The notes beneath the pieces are model-generated. The model saw only the letters and a list, made by a program, of their open reading frames with translations, searched no databases and was not told where the DNA came from. The position numbers were made by a program, and so were the translations under genes. Below, piece after piece: positions 1-9,303 of a DNA stretch of 64,000 nt. Position 1 is the first letter of the stretch; every line of letters begins with the position of its first letter. This DNA comes from DATFVA01 sp963811905 (GTDB lineage Bacteria > Bacteroidota > Ignavibacteria > Ignavibacteriales > Ignavibacteriaceae), in assembly GCA_963811905.1 (NCBI GenBank), contig CAWETK010000011.1:293379-357378 (forward strand). The letters run 5' to 3'.

Positions 1-1
1 T

Positions 2-745
2 TTTTCTATCCACGACGACCAGGAGGAAATTAAAAAACAGATCGGCTACCTGCCTGAAAATAATCCTCTCTATTATGAAATGCCGGTGCTGGAGTATCTT
101 GATTTTGTGGCGGAACTCCAGGGAGTTGAGAAAAGCAAAATAAGGAACCGCATTGTCGAGATGGTCCATCTCACCGGGTTAAATGAAGAAAAACATAAAA
201 AAATAGGGGAACTTTCTAAAGGCTACAGACAGAGAGTGGGACTTGCACAGGCGATGATCCACGATCCTGAAGTCTTAATTCTTGATGAACCAACTACCGG
301 ACTTGATCCCAACCAGATAATTGAAATCAGGAAACTGATCCGTGAACTCGGCAGGGAGAAAACCGTTGTCCTTAGCACTCATATTCTTCCCGAGGTCGAG
401 GCTACCTGCGACAGGATCCTTATTATAAATAAAGGAAAAATTGTTGCCGACGGAACTCCCGATACTCTCCGTAAACAGGCGCAGGGAGAGGAAGTTCTGA
501 AGGTTCAGATTGCTGATGCCGCAAACCGGGACGAACTGGTTTCATCCCTTCAGCATCTCGAATCTGTGGGTATGGTTGATCCTATTGCAGATGAGGCGGG
601 AGGCTTCATCGTTCAGAGTAAAGGGGGAAAATCCTCACGAAGACCCATATTTCAGTTGTGTGTGCAGAAAAACTGGATACTTACTGAAATGACCCCGATT
701 GAAACTAAACTTGAAGATATTTTCAGAGATTTAACAATAGAGTAA
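2..745 (+). CDS. GldA-like ABC transporter ATP-binding subunit, 5' end outside window
   Basis: ATPase of an ABC-2 type exporter; it powers the permease encoded next door. The reading frame is open from the first bases of the window, so the Walker A motif lies upstream. Visible are the Q-loop region (IGYLPENNPLY), the ABC signature LSKGYRQRV, Walker B LILDEP, the D-loop and the H-loop LSTH, followed by a C-terminal domain of about 80 residues. The Q-loop wording and the three-gene order with a membrane permease and a GldG-like protein match the GldA/F/G family of Bacteroidota. In gliding bacteria these genes are linked to motility, but here they may serve another export role. The family is clear; the substrate is unknown. 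Confidence 0.9.
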   Translation, partial: FSIHDDQEEIKKQIGYLPENNPLYYEMPVLEYLDFVAELQGVEKSKIRNRIVEMVHLTGLNEEKHKKIGELSKGYRQRVGLAQAMIHDPEVLILDEPTTGLDPNQIIEIRKLIRELGREKTVVLSTHILPEVEATCDRILIINKGKIVADGTPDTLRKQAQGEEVLKVQIADAANRDELVSSLQHLESVGMVDPIADEAGGFIVQSKGGKSSRRPIFQLCVQKNWILTEMTPIETKLEDIFRDLTIE

Positions 746-746
746 A

Positions 747-1472
747 ATGACAAAAATCTGGACAATTGCAGCAAAAGAGCTGAGAACTTTTTTTGATTCG
801 CTTACTGCATATATTCTTATAATTGTATTCCTTGGATTGAGCGGATTCTTTACATGGCTTTTCGGCTCGGATATATTTTTTATAGGACAGGCAACTCTGC
901 AGCCCTTTTTCTCGGTGGCGTTCTGGACCCTCTTCTTTTTTACACCCGCGCTGACGATGAGAATGATTGCAGAAGAAAATAAAACAGGAACGATAGAACT
1001 CCTGCTTACTAAAGCGGTGAGCGACTGGGAAGTGATTGTCGGGAAATTCCTGGCCTGCCTCCTGCTTATCGTCATCGCCCTGGCTTTGACACTCCCTTAT
1101 TATATAAGTGTGTGGTCAATGGGTCCCGTTGATCACGGTGCGGTCTGGTGCGGCTATCTCGGACTGATCCTGATGAGCATGGCATATATAAGCATCGGAC
1201 TATTTGCCAGCAGTATCTCAAATAACCAGATAGTTGCATTCCTTCTTGCACTGTTCATAGGTGTTTTCTTCCTGATCATCTTCCAGGTGCTTGCAGGTGA
1301 TTTTACGGGAACGATCGGTGAAATTCTCGACTACCTTACTATCAATAACCACTTCGAATCTATTTCAAGAGGTGTTGTCGATTCAAGGGATATCATCTAC
1401 TTCCTGAGTATTACATTTTTAGGACTCGTGCTTGCCGAAACTGCTTTATCAAAAAGGAATATTGTTGATTAA
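747..1472 (+). CDS. ABC-2 type permease, GldF-like
   Basis: Membrane permease of the ABC exporter. The 241 residues contain about six hydrophobic segments and the family feature of an early cytoplasmic stretch after helix 2 (MRMIAEENKTGTIELLLT), typical of ABC-2 permeases. The start codon lies one base after the stop of the ATPase gene and the next gene starts two bases after this one ends, so the genes are probably translationally coupled. Length and order agree with GldF. The transported substrate cannot be read from sequence. Confidence 0.88.
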   Translation: MTKIWTIAAKELRTFFDSLTAYILIIVFLGLSGFFTWLFGSDIFFIGQATLQPFFSVAFWTLFFFTPALTMRMIAEENKTGTIELLLTKAVSDWEVIVGKFLACLLLIVIALALTLPYYISVWSMGPVDHGAVWCGYLGLILMSMAYISIGLFASSISNNQIVAFLLALFIGVFFLIIFQVLAGDFTGTIGEILDYLTINNHFESISRGVVDSRDIIYFLSITFLGLVLAETALSKRNIVD

Positions 1473-1474
1473 TT

Positions 1475-2995
1475 ATGGTAACTAAACAAAAAATAATTAC
1501 GTCGCTTCTCCTGCTGGCAGGAATATTAATTGTATTAAATTTTCTTGCGTATAAATTCTTCGTCAGACTGGATTTCACTGAAGGCGGTCAGTATACTTTA
1601 AGTGATGCCACAAAAACTATTCTCAAATCGCTTGATGAACCGGTAACTGTAACTGCCTACTTTTCGGAGAATCTTCCTCCTGATGTTCAAAAGGTTAAAA
1701 GTGATTTCAAAGATATCCTTACTGAATATAATAGTGTATCGGGCGGGAAAATTGCCTACCAGTTTATAAATCCGGGCGAGGACCAGCAGCTGGAAACAGA
1801 AGCTCAGCAGAGCGGGATCAGACCCGTGGTTATAAATGTCCGCGAGCGTGACCAGATGAAACAGCAGAAGGCTTACCTTGGCGCAGTTCTTCAGTACGGC
1901 GAAAAGAAAGAGGTCATCCCGCTGATTCAGCCGGGCACGGCTATGGAATATGATCTGTCATCAAATATTAAAAAAATGACCCTTCAGCAAAAGACACAGG
2001 TCGGATTCCTGCAGGGCAACGGCGAACCAACGCTTCAGGCCGTTCCTCAGCTTGCGCAGCAGCTGTCGATTATGTATGATGTAAAACCGGTTACTTTGAA
2101 TGATACTACAAATATTCCCGGCAATTTGAAAACTCTCGTTATAATTGCCCCCAAGGATACAATTCCTCCTTCAACTTTAAGTAAACTCGACGGCTTCCTT
2201 TCTAAAGGCGGAAGAATACTTGCCGCCCTTAACAGGGTGGACGGCGATCTTTCAAATGCCTCGGGGAAAAGTGTGAGTACAGGGCTGTCCGACTGGCTAA
2301 GTAAAAAAGGCGTTAAGGTTGATGATGAATTTATAATAGACGTCAATAGCGGGAATGTTATGGTGAGACAGAACCAGGGAATGTTTATGATGAATACCCC
2401 GGTGAAATTTCCTTATCTCCCGATAATTTCGAAGTTTGATAAACACCCTATCACTACAGGTATTGAACAGGTGATGATGCCGTTTGCAAGTCCTGTTACT
2501 GTTAATCCCCCGGATACTTCTCTTCATTATGTGAACCTTGCGTATACTTCGGATAAAACAGGACTGCAGAAGCCTCCTGTTTATTTCGATGTAATGAAGA
2601 ACTGGACCAGGGCGGATTTTCCCAAATCATCACTGCCTGTTGCTGTCGCCCTCAGCGGGAATATAGACGGTGCAAATACCAAGATGGTTGTCTTCGGCGA
2701 CGGAGATTTTGCTGTAAACGGCGAAGGCCAGGGCCAGCAGAAACTTCAGGCCGATAACGTTAACCTGATGTCGAATGCAATCGACTGGCTGTCAGACGAC
2801 ACCGGTCTAATTGCCCTGAGAACAAAGGGCGTAACATCGCGTCCTCTTGATCCCGACATTGAAGAAGGTACAAAAACTCTTGTTAAATATTTAAACTTTC
2901 TGCTTCCGATTTTCCTGATAATAATATACGGTGTGGTCCGCTACAGGGTCAGGAAAAACAAAAGGAATAAATGGATGAGTGAAAATTATGTTTAA
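1475..2995 (+). CDS. GldG-like ABC transporter auxiliary protein
   Basis: Accessory subunit of the ABC system, with a large extracytoplasmic domain tethered at both ends. Residues about 8-27 form an N-terminal membrane anchor, and a second segment near residues 475-492 is followed by a basic cytoplasmic tail. The middle matches the ABC_transp_aux/GldG type (N-terminal YTLSDATKTILKSLDEPV, a typical family opening). It lies two bases after the permease gene and overlaps the next gene by 17 bases, so all four genes read as one operon. No enzymatic motif is seen; the role is inferred from family and context. Confidence 0.85.
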   Translation: MVTKQKIITSLLLLAGILIVLNFLAYKFFVRLDFTEGGQYTLSDATKTILKSLDEPVTVTAYFSENLPPDVQKVKSDFKDILTEYNSVSGGKIAYQFINPGEDQQLETEAQQSGIRPVVINVRERDQMKQQKAYLGAVLQYGEKKEVIPLIQPGTAMEYDLSSNIKKMTLQQKTQVGFLQGNGEPTLQAVPQLAQQLSIMYDVKPVTLNDTTNIPGNLKTLVIIAPKDTIPPSTLSKLDGFLSKGGRILAALNRVDGDLSNASGKSVSTGLSDWLSKKGVKVDDEFIIDVNSGNVMVRQNQGMFMMNTPVKFPYLPIISKFDKHPITTGIEQVMMPFASPVTVNPPDTSLHYVNLAYTSDKTGLQKPPVYFDVMKNWTRADFPKSSLPVAVALSGNIDGANTKMVVFGDGDFAVNGEGQGQQKLQADNVNLMSNAIDWLSDDTGLIALRTKGVTSRPLDPDIEEGTKTLVKYLNFLLPIFLIIIYGVVRYRVRKNKRNKWMSENYV

Positions 2996-3920
2996 TAAAG
3001 TCTCTAATAAATCTCTGATTATTGTCTTAGGCGTTCTCCTCGTACTTGCAGCAGTTTATATAATTGTTGAATCCAGCCATGGCGAAAGATCGTTCAAGAC
3101 CGATATCGTAAACATAGATACAGCAAAAGTAACTGCAATTTCTATTTTCCCGCGGGCAACAAACCATCAGGAAGTAAGGATATATAAAGAGGGCAATAAG
3201 GACTGGAAGGTAAAGCTCGATAATAATCAGACTGCAAATGTTCCTTCAAATAGGGTCTCATCCCTACTTGGTATGCTCGTACAGGTTAAACCCACACGGG
3301 TTGCCGCACAGGACAAATCAAAATGGCCTGAGTTCAAAGTCGATTCTGCCGGTACCCGCGTTGAGGTATATGAAGGGAATGACAGAACGCTTGATCTGAT
3401 AGTAGGGAAGTTTTCATTCCAGCAGCCCAGGCAGATGAATAACTTTGTAAGGTTAAACGGCGAAGATGAAGTTTATGAAACCCAGGGTTTTCTTGATATG
3501 GCTTTCAATCAGAAGCCCGATAACTTCCGGAATAACTCGCTGGTCAGCGATGATCCTGCGAACTGGAAAAAGATTACTTTTACTTATCCCGACAGTTCAT
3601 TTGAACTTGTAAAAAATGATGATCACTGGACAATAAACGGAGGCAGGACCGATTCGGCAAAAACAGCGACCTATCTGAGAACACTTGCACATACAAGCAG
3701 TACCTCGTTTGTTAATAATCCTTCAGATTCTGAATTGGGTAAGGCTAAATACACAGTGACTATAGAATCAACTTCTCTCGGCGGAGTTGTACTCGCAGCT
3801 TATGAAGGTTCTTCGGGAACGATTATTACTTCCACAGAAAATGACGGTGCTTATTTTAACGGAAAACAGAATAACCTCTTTCAGAAGATATTCATCGGGA
3901 AAGATCATTTGCTGAAGTAA
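2979..3920 (+). CDS. DUF4340 domain-containing protein
   Basis: Predicted membrane-anchored extracytoplasmic protein of unknown function. One N-terminal transmembrane segment (about residues 11-29) precedes a beta-rich domain of the DUF4340 type, which commonly follows GldG-like genes. The GTG start given here lies inside the end of the upstream gene; an ATG nine bases further on (2988) is an equally possible start and has a GGATGA stretch upstream. The overlap suggests translational coupling with the ABC genes. DUF4340 has no established activity; a structural role in the transporter is inference. Confidence 0.8.
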   Translation: MKIMFNKVSNKSLIIVLGVLLVLAAVYIIVESSHGERSFKTDIVNIDTAKVTAISIFPRATNHQEVRIYKEGNKDWKVKLDNNQTANVPSNRVSSLLGMLVQVKPTRVAAQDKSKWPEFKVDSAGTRVEVYEGNDRTLDLIVGKFSFQQPRQMNNFVRLNGEDEVYETQGFLDMAFNQKPDNFRNNSLVSDDPANWKKITFTYPDSSFELVKNDDHWTINGGRTDSAKTATYLRTLAHTSSTSFVNNPSDSELGKAKYTVTIESTSLGGVVLAAYEGSSGTIITSTENDGAYFNGKQNNLFQKIFIGKDHLLK

Positions 3921-4246
3921 TCTGAGGAAAATATTTCCTTACCGCTTAGTTTTATATATTGCACCAACGACGCCACTTAGTTGAACGTGCACGATGGCTG
4001 ACCTGTCCCGACTCATCTACAGTAAATCAGTGTCGGGAGTGTCCCGCCCTTGCGATTTTAATATAAGGCGGGATGTTGAGTCCGGCAGCTGCCGGACGAA
4101 ATCTTGAGTCCTCGAAATCCCGCTCATTTATTTCCTGCGCGGGACGTGCTCTGACGGATCTCGAGGCAACCGATGGCTTCGATGCTTTCAATGACCACCG
4201 AATGACTCCAGATACAAGTCTGTTTTATAGAGTTACTTAAACGATA
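3921..4246. repeat. Gene-free interval with a cluster of palindromes (dispersed repeat)
   Basis: No gene is visible between two converging genes. The interval holds several inverted repeats: TCCCGAC/GTCGGGA arms at about 4006-4038, GTGTCCCGCC with a matching GGCGGGA arm at 4041-4072, and a perfect 18-bp palindrome (GTCCGGCAGCTGCCGGAC) at 4080-4097. The 17-mer GAGTGTCCCGCCCTTGC at 4037-4053 occurs again, inverted, at about 33881-33897 inside another palindrome, so this is a dispersed repeat and not only a local terminator. It may also terminate the two converging transcripts. Confidence 0.6.
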
Positions 4247-5764
4247 CTACACCGGGAACAGAAGCCTGAACCTGCTTCCCTTTCCCGGAGCGCTTGAGAG
4301 TACGATCTTTCCTTTGTGTGCATCCACAATCTGCTTTACCAGGGAGAGTCCCAGTCCGGTTCCTTTAGTATTATGAATGTGTCCTGTTGAAACCCGGAAG
4401 AATTTCTCGAATATCTTTTTCTGATCCGCCTCCTGTATGCCTATCCCCTTATCCTCAACCTCTATGAAGACATAACCATTTTCTTTGCCCGTTCTCAGAA
4501 CCACACTCTTATTCTCATCGCTGTATTTAACCGCATTATCTATGAGATTTATGATTGCTTCTGAAACTGCATCCTTGTCAAGATAAACCTCCGGTAAGTT
4601 CTCATCTTTGCAGAACTCAAATTCAAAATTATTATTCTGAAGATGAAAACTATATGTGCTGAATACATTTTCTGCGGTGCTGTTCAGATCCGCAATCTCG
4701 AAATGAAATGACCTTTTGCCGGCTTCCATCTTCGAGAAATTAAGCACCTTGTTTACTATGCTGCTTAACCTGTTTGTTTCGGAGTGGATGATCGAATAAT
4801 ATTCATTTTTCTTCTCTTCTGTTTTTACTCTGCCCAGCTGCAGGGTCTCGGCAAAAAGACTTATCAGCGACAGCGGCGTCCTGAGTTCGTGCGAAACATT
4901 TGATACAAAATCTGCTTTTATCTGCGCCAGCTGTATTTCCTTCTTCAGATTTCTGAATACCAGCCAGATGCCGAGAACGATCAGCACACTTATTCCGCCG
5001 ATGAGGATAAGGTTTTGATAGGTCCGGGCTTTAACAAGGTCATCGATAGTCTTCCCCTTAAGTGTTATACCGAGACTGTAATGCGGGAGCAGCCATAAGG
5101 GTTTCTTCTGCCGGATATCCGCAGTGTTTATCCGGTCGGTGGAAAGAACAATATTATTGCCGGATGGTCTGTACACTGCAAGGATAAATTCATTTCCGGC
5201 AATGCTTTTCATTTTTGAATCGAGGAGCTGATTTATAAATGATGCAGAATTGAATACCACGCAGCCGACTGAATTATCGTCCAGCAGGAAAACCACTGCA
5301 GTACTGTCCGATGAGACATCTACAGGTTCAAGCTTAAGATATCCGCTTTTTTTATATGTATACAGTCTGTTTATTACAGCTGTATTTGCTCTCAGGATCT
5401 CTGCTGCAGACCCTCTCTCTTTTTCATATTCCCCCTCCCGGGCAAACACTCTGAGATTTTCTCCGTTTACGCTGTCGGCAGTAAACACATAACTTACGGT
5501 TTTGTTAGCATTCAGAAAGGAAGCGATCGATTCATCATTTTTTTCCGGTACTGAATTGTTGATCTTGTTTCTCCAGCTGCTCACCAGGTCCTCAGAATAC
5601 TGGTTCACCGAAAACAATATCGCATCGAGCTGATTGGAATAGATCTGGTCAAGCACCTTTTCGCTGCTGTTCAGAGAGCTTATTTCATATACAGTAAAGA
5701 AGAGAATGGGTATAAATATTACCGCGATCAGTATAGTGACGATCTTGAAAAGGGGACTTTTCAT
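4247..5764 (-). CDS. Membrane sensor histidine kinase (orphan)
   Basis: Two-component sensor kinase. Residues about 7-25 and 250-270 are transmembrane segments enclosing an extracytoplasmic sensor region of about 225 residues that I do not recognise. The HisKA domain carries the phospho-acceptor His292 in SHELRTPLS; the HATPase domain shows the N-box (INLIDNAVKYSD), the G1 box (DKGIGI) and the G2 box (GTGLGLSLVKQI). The protein ends right after the ATPase domain, with no receiver. No response regulator gene is adjacent, so the partner is elsewhere. It starts three bases after the FKBP gene on the same strand and is probably cotranscribed with it. Confidence 0.9.
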   Translation of the reverse strand: MKSPLFKIVTILIAVIFIPILFFTVYEISSLNSSEKVLDQIYSNQLDAILFSVNQYSEDLVSSWRNKINNSVPEKNDESIASFLNANKTVSYVFTADSVNGENLRVFAREGEYEKERGSAAEILRANTAVINRLYTYKKSGYLKLEPVDVSSDSTAVVFLLDDNSVGCVVFNSASFINQLLDSKMKSIAGNEFILAVYRPSGNNIVLSTDRINTADIRQKKPLWLLPHYSLGITLKGKTIDDLVKARTYQNLILIGGISVLIVLGIWLVFRNLKKEIQLAQIKADFVSNVSHELRTPLSLISLFAETLQLGRVKTEEKKNEYYSIIHSETNRLSSIVNKVLNFSKMEAGKRSFHFEIADLNSTAENVFSTYSFHLQNNNFEFEFCKDENLPEVYLDKDAVSEAIINLIDNAVKYSDENKSVVLRTGKENGYVFIEVEDKGIGIQEADQKKIFEKFFRVSTGHIHNTKGTGLGLSLVKQIVDAHKGKIVLSSAPGKGSRFRLLFPV

Positions 5765-5767
5765 TTA

Positions 5768-6538
5768 CTATTTGCTCTTCAGCTTTTTAAGCATTTCTAC
5801 TGCATTCTCATTATCGGGGTTTAACTCAAGCGACTTCTGATAATTCTCAATTGCCAGCTGTACATTTCCATTTGCTATGTACCCTTCACCCAGACTGTCA
5901 TAAACATTTGCTGATTCCGGGTAAACTTCAACGTTAAGTTTGAATATCTCTATAGCTTCTTTGATCATCTGGTTTCTGAGAAGGAGATATCCAAGTGTAT
6001 TTAACTGCGGTTCCCTGAAATCGTATTGCTCAGGCATGGTATTCTTAAGATAATGATATTGACTTATTGCCGAATCAATCCCGCTTTCAAAAATAGTAAC
6101 CAGCAGGGTATCTCCCAGAGCCAGTTTAGGCTCTGAAACTCCGAGCAGCTGAACATCAAAAATAAGTGTAGCATTGGGCGGAATAACAGTGCCCGCTCCT
6201 CTTTCACCGTATCCCAGCTGCGGGGGAATGATAAATCTGAATTTGTCACCCACGCGCATCAATGCAACCCCTTCTTCCCATCCCTTTATCACCTTATCTT
6301 CGCCTATAGTAAAAGAGAGGGGCTGATTTCTTTTAACGGAAGAATCAAACTCTTTTCCATTAGTTAAATAACCAGTATAATGAACCGTTGCTTCCTTCCC
6401 GGGTTCAGCTTTTATGCCGTCTCCTTGTTCAATTATTATATATTTCAGTCCCGAATCTGTTGTTACTGTATCTTTATCCTGGGCTGTGATTATCACTGAA
6501 AACAGTCCGACTATCATAAAAAAGAGATATATTTTCAT
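5768..6538 (-). CDS. Secreted FKBP-type peptidyl-prolyl isomerase with C-terminal TPR
   Basis: Predicted envelope protein-folding enzyme (cis-trans prolyl isomerase). A signal peptide (residues 1-19, ending before QDKD) is followed by an FKBP domain at about 30-135, with VHYTGYLTNGKEFDSS, GWEEG and the LGYGERGAG-IPPNATL active-site region all intact. The C-terminal part (about 175-256) carries two TPR-like repeats, an uncommon addition that could bind partner proteins. It sits directly upstream of the sensor kinase in the same direction, which suggests a link between envelope folding stress and signalling, but this is inference. Confidence 0.88.
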   Translation of the reverse strand: MKIYLFFMIVGLFSVIITAQDKDTVTTDSGLKYIIIEQGDGIKAEPGKEATVHYTGYLTNGKEFDSSVKRNQPLSFTIGEDKVIKGWEEGVALMRVGDKFRFIIPPQLGYGERGAGTVIPPNATLIFDVQLLGVSEPKLALGDTLLVTIFESGIDSAISQYHYLKNTMPEQYDFREPQLNTLGYLLLRNQMIKEAIEIFKLNVEVYPESANVYDSLGEGYIANGNVQLAIENYQKSLELNPDNENAVEMLKKLKSK

Positions 6539-6656
6539 TTTTATCCTTATTTTCTTTGCGAAAAACGAATTACTTCAGAAAAATAATTGAATTGAATGCC
6601 CTGAAAAATAGTGAAATTTTTACAGAGGCATAGATAAATATCTGAGAAAATTATAA

Positions 6657-9029
6657 TTGGATACAGTTAAAGCATTTATATTGACCGGTGAGTGGCAGGA
6701 CATTCATGGCAAGAATGTTCTCAAATTTATGGGGGTGACGGAGAATCCCCGTCCGGTGGAAGTTCTTATAACCAATGTACGGCCTGTTTTCTTTATACGA
6801 AGATCGGATGCTGATACCGGAATAAAAGCTCCTCATAAAAGAAAATCTGTTAAGCTTAAAAACTTTGCCGGAGAGGATGTGGATGCTGTCTACTTCAATA
6901 GTGAGAGAGACCTGAGGACAGCAGCAGAAGAACTGGATAAAAACGGGATAAAAAATTATGAGGCTGATGTTGATCCGGTAAGAAGATACCTGATGGAACG
7001 GTTTCTAAATGCACAGATTAAAATTACGGGGAACGCCTCTTATGAAGGCAAACTCACCAGGTTCACAAATCCCAAAATAGAAGCGTGTGAATTTACTCCC
7101 GATCTTAAAGTCGCTTCGATAGATATTGAAACAGGATCCGGCAACACGGTGCTCTATTCGATAGCAGTAAACCTTACTACCGTAAAGCGAAACGCTGTTT
7201 CGCTTCCCGATTCTGTAAAGGGTAACGCCGGTTTGAGCGAAACGGCGTTTCGCTCTACAGAAGGGCAAAAAGTCTTTATACTCGGAGAAGGCAAGGATGA
7301 TGAAACCGTTACCTTTTATCCGGATGAAAAAATATTACTGCAGTCCTTTATCTCCTGGTTTAAAGAGAAAGATCCTGATTTAATAATCGGCTGGCACGTA
7401 ATCGGATTTGATCTGATGTTCCTCGAAGCAAAATGCAATGAACTCTACATTCCGTTTGAAATAGCACGGCGTAATGGAAGAGTGTCGCTGCGAAGCCGCA
7501 AAGGCGGAGGATATTTTGCAACGGTATACGGAAGAGTGGTTATTGACGGACCGCAGTCGCTGCGTTCTTCATTTTTTACATTCGAGGATTATAAGCTTGA
7601 GACAGTTGCACAGGAGCTGCTGAAGGAAGGGAAAACAATTACACCCGATGAAAATAAAGTAGCAGAGATAGAAAGACTGTTCGCCGAAGATAAAAAGAAA
7701 CTTGCAGAATATAATCTTCAGGATGCCGTACTTGTTACGGAAATCTTTAAGAAATCCGGTTTGATAGAATTATCAATCAGACGGTCGCAGCTTTCGGGTT
7801 TACTGATGGATCAGCTTGGAATGATGACAGCAGCCTTTGATCACTTTTTCCTTCCAAGACTGCACCGCAGAGGATATGTTGCACCGAATATAAAAGATCT
7901 CGAACTCTCGGAACACGCTGCCGGTGGATACGTATTTGATCCTAAACCGGGAATTTATAATAATGTAATCGTACTGGATTTCAGGAGCCTGTATCCGTCA
8001 ATTATCCAGACATTCAAAATAGATCCTTTGTCGAGACTTCTTTCCGGTACAAATACTTTAAGGACTCCTGCCGGCTATAAGTTCTCTGATTCAGAACACT
8101 TTCTCCCGGAATTTATTACACAGCTGATAGAACAAAGGACCAAAGCCAAAAAGAAAAAAGATAAACAGCTTTCACAGGCAATTAAGATACTGATGAACAG
8201 CTTCTACGGGGTAATGGGTTCCTACGGATGCAGATTCTATCATCCGGATCTTCCTTCTGCCATAACGGGAACGGGGCAATGGCTTCTTCTCAGGAGCAGG
8301 GAGTATCTTGAACAGAAAGGCTACAGCGTTGTTTACGGCGATACCGATTCCCTTTTTGTGAAGCTGCCTGAAAATATGAAGAACTTTACAGCACAGGACG
8401 GCGAAAAGTTAGTCGGCGACCTGAACCTTTACTGGGAAAAAAGATTGCATGATGAATATAATGTTGAATCGTTTCTTGAAATAGAATATGAAAAATATTA
8501 TAGAAAATTTATTATCACTCCGGCAAGAGGAGGCGAGGCGGGAGCCAAAAAAAGATATGCCGGTCTGCTTAAAACAGAAGGTGGGGAGAAGCTGGAGTTT
8601 GTGGGTCTGGAATTTGTCAGGAGCGATTGGACAAGACTGGCAAAAGAATTCCAGGTTGAGCTTTATGAACGTATATTCTATGAGAAAGAGATCAGGAGCT
8701 GGATTAAAGAAGTCGTTAAAAAAGTGAGTACCGGTGAGTTGGATGATAAACTGGTATACAGGAAAAGACTCAGGAAGGATATTGCTGATTACACAAAGAA
8801 TATTCCCCAGCATGTACGTGCTGCAAGGTTGATTGACCAGAACAGCGGCACAATTTACTATGTGATTACCAAACGCGGTCCCGTACCGGTTGAACTGAAA
8901 CATAATGATATCGACTACCAGCATTATATAGATAAGCAGATAAAACCCCTGGCGGATTCGGTACTAAGTCTGATGGGAGAATCCTTTGATTCTATAGTAA
9001 AAACAGGGCAGTTGAGTTTTTTCGATTAA
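6657..9029 (+). CDS. polB: DNA polymerase II, family B
   Basis: Replicative/repair DNA polymerase with 3'-5' proofreading. The 790 residues match the length of E. coli Pol II. Exonuclease motifs are Exo I DIETGS (about residue 154), Exo II GWHVIGFD (about 243) and Exo III YNLQDA (about 351). Polymerase motifs are A DFRSLYPSI (about 440), B KILMNSFYG (about 510) and C YGDTDS (about 559). The start is TTG, without a strong ribosome site. Residues about 176-201, between the first strands of the exonuclease domain, are encoded by a palindromic repeat absent from other Pol II proteins (separate entry). All catalytic residues are retained, so the protein is probably functional. Confidence 0.93.
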   Translation: MDTVKAFILTGEWQDIHGKNVLKFMGVTENPRPVEVLITNVRPVFFIRRSDADTGIKAPHKRKSVKLKNFAGEDVDAVYFNSERDLRTAAEELDKNGIKNYEADVDPVRRYLMERFLNAQIKITGNASYEGKLTRFTNPKIEACEFTPDLKVASIDIETGSGNTVLYSIAVNLTTVKRNAVSLPDSVKGNAGLSETAFRSTEGQKVFILGEGKDDETVTFYPDEKILLQSFISWFKEKDPDLIIGWHVIGFDLMFLEAKCNELYIPFEIARRNGRVSLRSRKGGGYFATVYGRVVIDGPQSLRSSFFTFEDYKLETVAQELLKEGKTITPDENKVAEIERLFAEDKKKLAEYNLQDAVLVTEIFKKSGLIELSIRRSQLSGLLMDQLGMMTAAFDHFFLPRLHRRGYVAPNIKDLELSEHAAGGYVFDPKPGIYNNVIVLDFRSLYPSIIQTFKIDPLSRLLSGTNTLRTPAGYKFSDSEHFLPEFITQLIEQRTKAKKKKDKQLSQAIKILMNSFYGVMGSYGCRFYHPDLPSAITGTGQWLLLRSREYLEQKGYSVVYGDTDSLFVKLPENMKNFTAQDGEKLVGDLNLYWEKRLHDEYNVESFLEIEYEKYYRKFIITPARGGEAGAKKRYAGLLKTEGGEKLEFVGLEFVRSDWTRLAKEFQVELYERIFYEKEIRSWIKEVVKKVSTGELDDKLVYRKRLRKDIADYTKNIPQHVRAARLIDQNSGTIYYVITKRGPVPVELKHNDIDYQHYIDKQIKPLADSVLSLMGESFDSIVKTGQLSFFD
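7182..7258. repeat. Palindromic repeat element inserted in frame in polB
   Basis: Two hairpins lie 50 bp apart inside the polymerase gene: arms AAGCGAAAC/GTTTCGCTT at 7185-7205 and GAGCGAAACG/CGTTTCGCTC at 7235-7255. The outer ends GTAAAGCG and CGCTCTACA are themselves inverted relatives. A related unit with the same ends is found between genes at 22707-22812. The reading frame passes through the element and adds about 26 residues. The arrangement recalls Rickettsia palindromic elements that insert into coding genes, but the sequence is not the same. Confidence 0.7.
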
Positions 9030-9303
9030 ATTCTTATTATCAGGCAAACAATTTGGAGGGCATTTGAGAAAAAGGGCAATTATTTATCTCCGGGATGATT
9101 CCAGTCACTTTGATGAAACTTTTCAGCCGTTAACAGCGTCTATTAAGACAGAATCCTTATAGAAGGACGAATTTTTAACTTATTTATTGCAGAAATATTA
9201 CTTATATTGTATAGTTATATTTAGATGGAATTTCTGAACCGAATTCATTGTTCTTTTATCTAATGTAATAATCCATAAACCAATTTATTAGGAGTTGATA
9301 AAA

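Noticed and set aside
8409..8924. 171-residue open frame antisense to polB
   Set aside because: Lies fully opposite the polymerase palm and thumb region; composition is that of a reverse-complement shadow and there is no family match.
9064..9162. A 32-codon frame after polB starting TTG with a GGAGGG site; its opening KRAIIYLRDDS faintly recalls serine recombinases
   Set aside because: Too short and the resemblance covers only about ten residues; kept out of the gene list.
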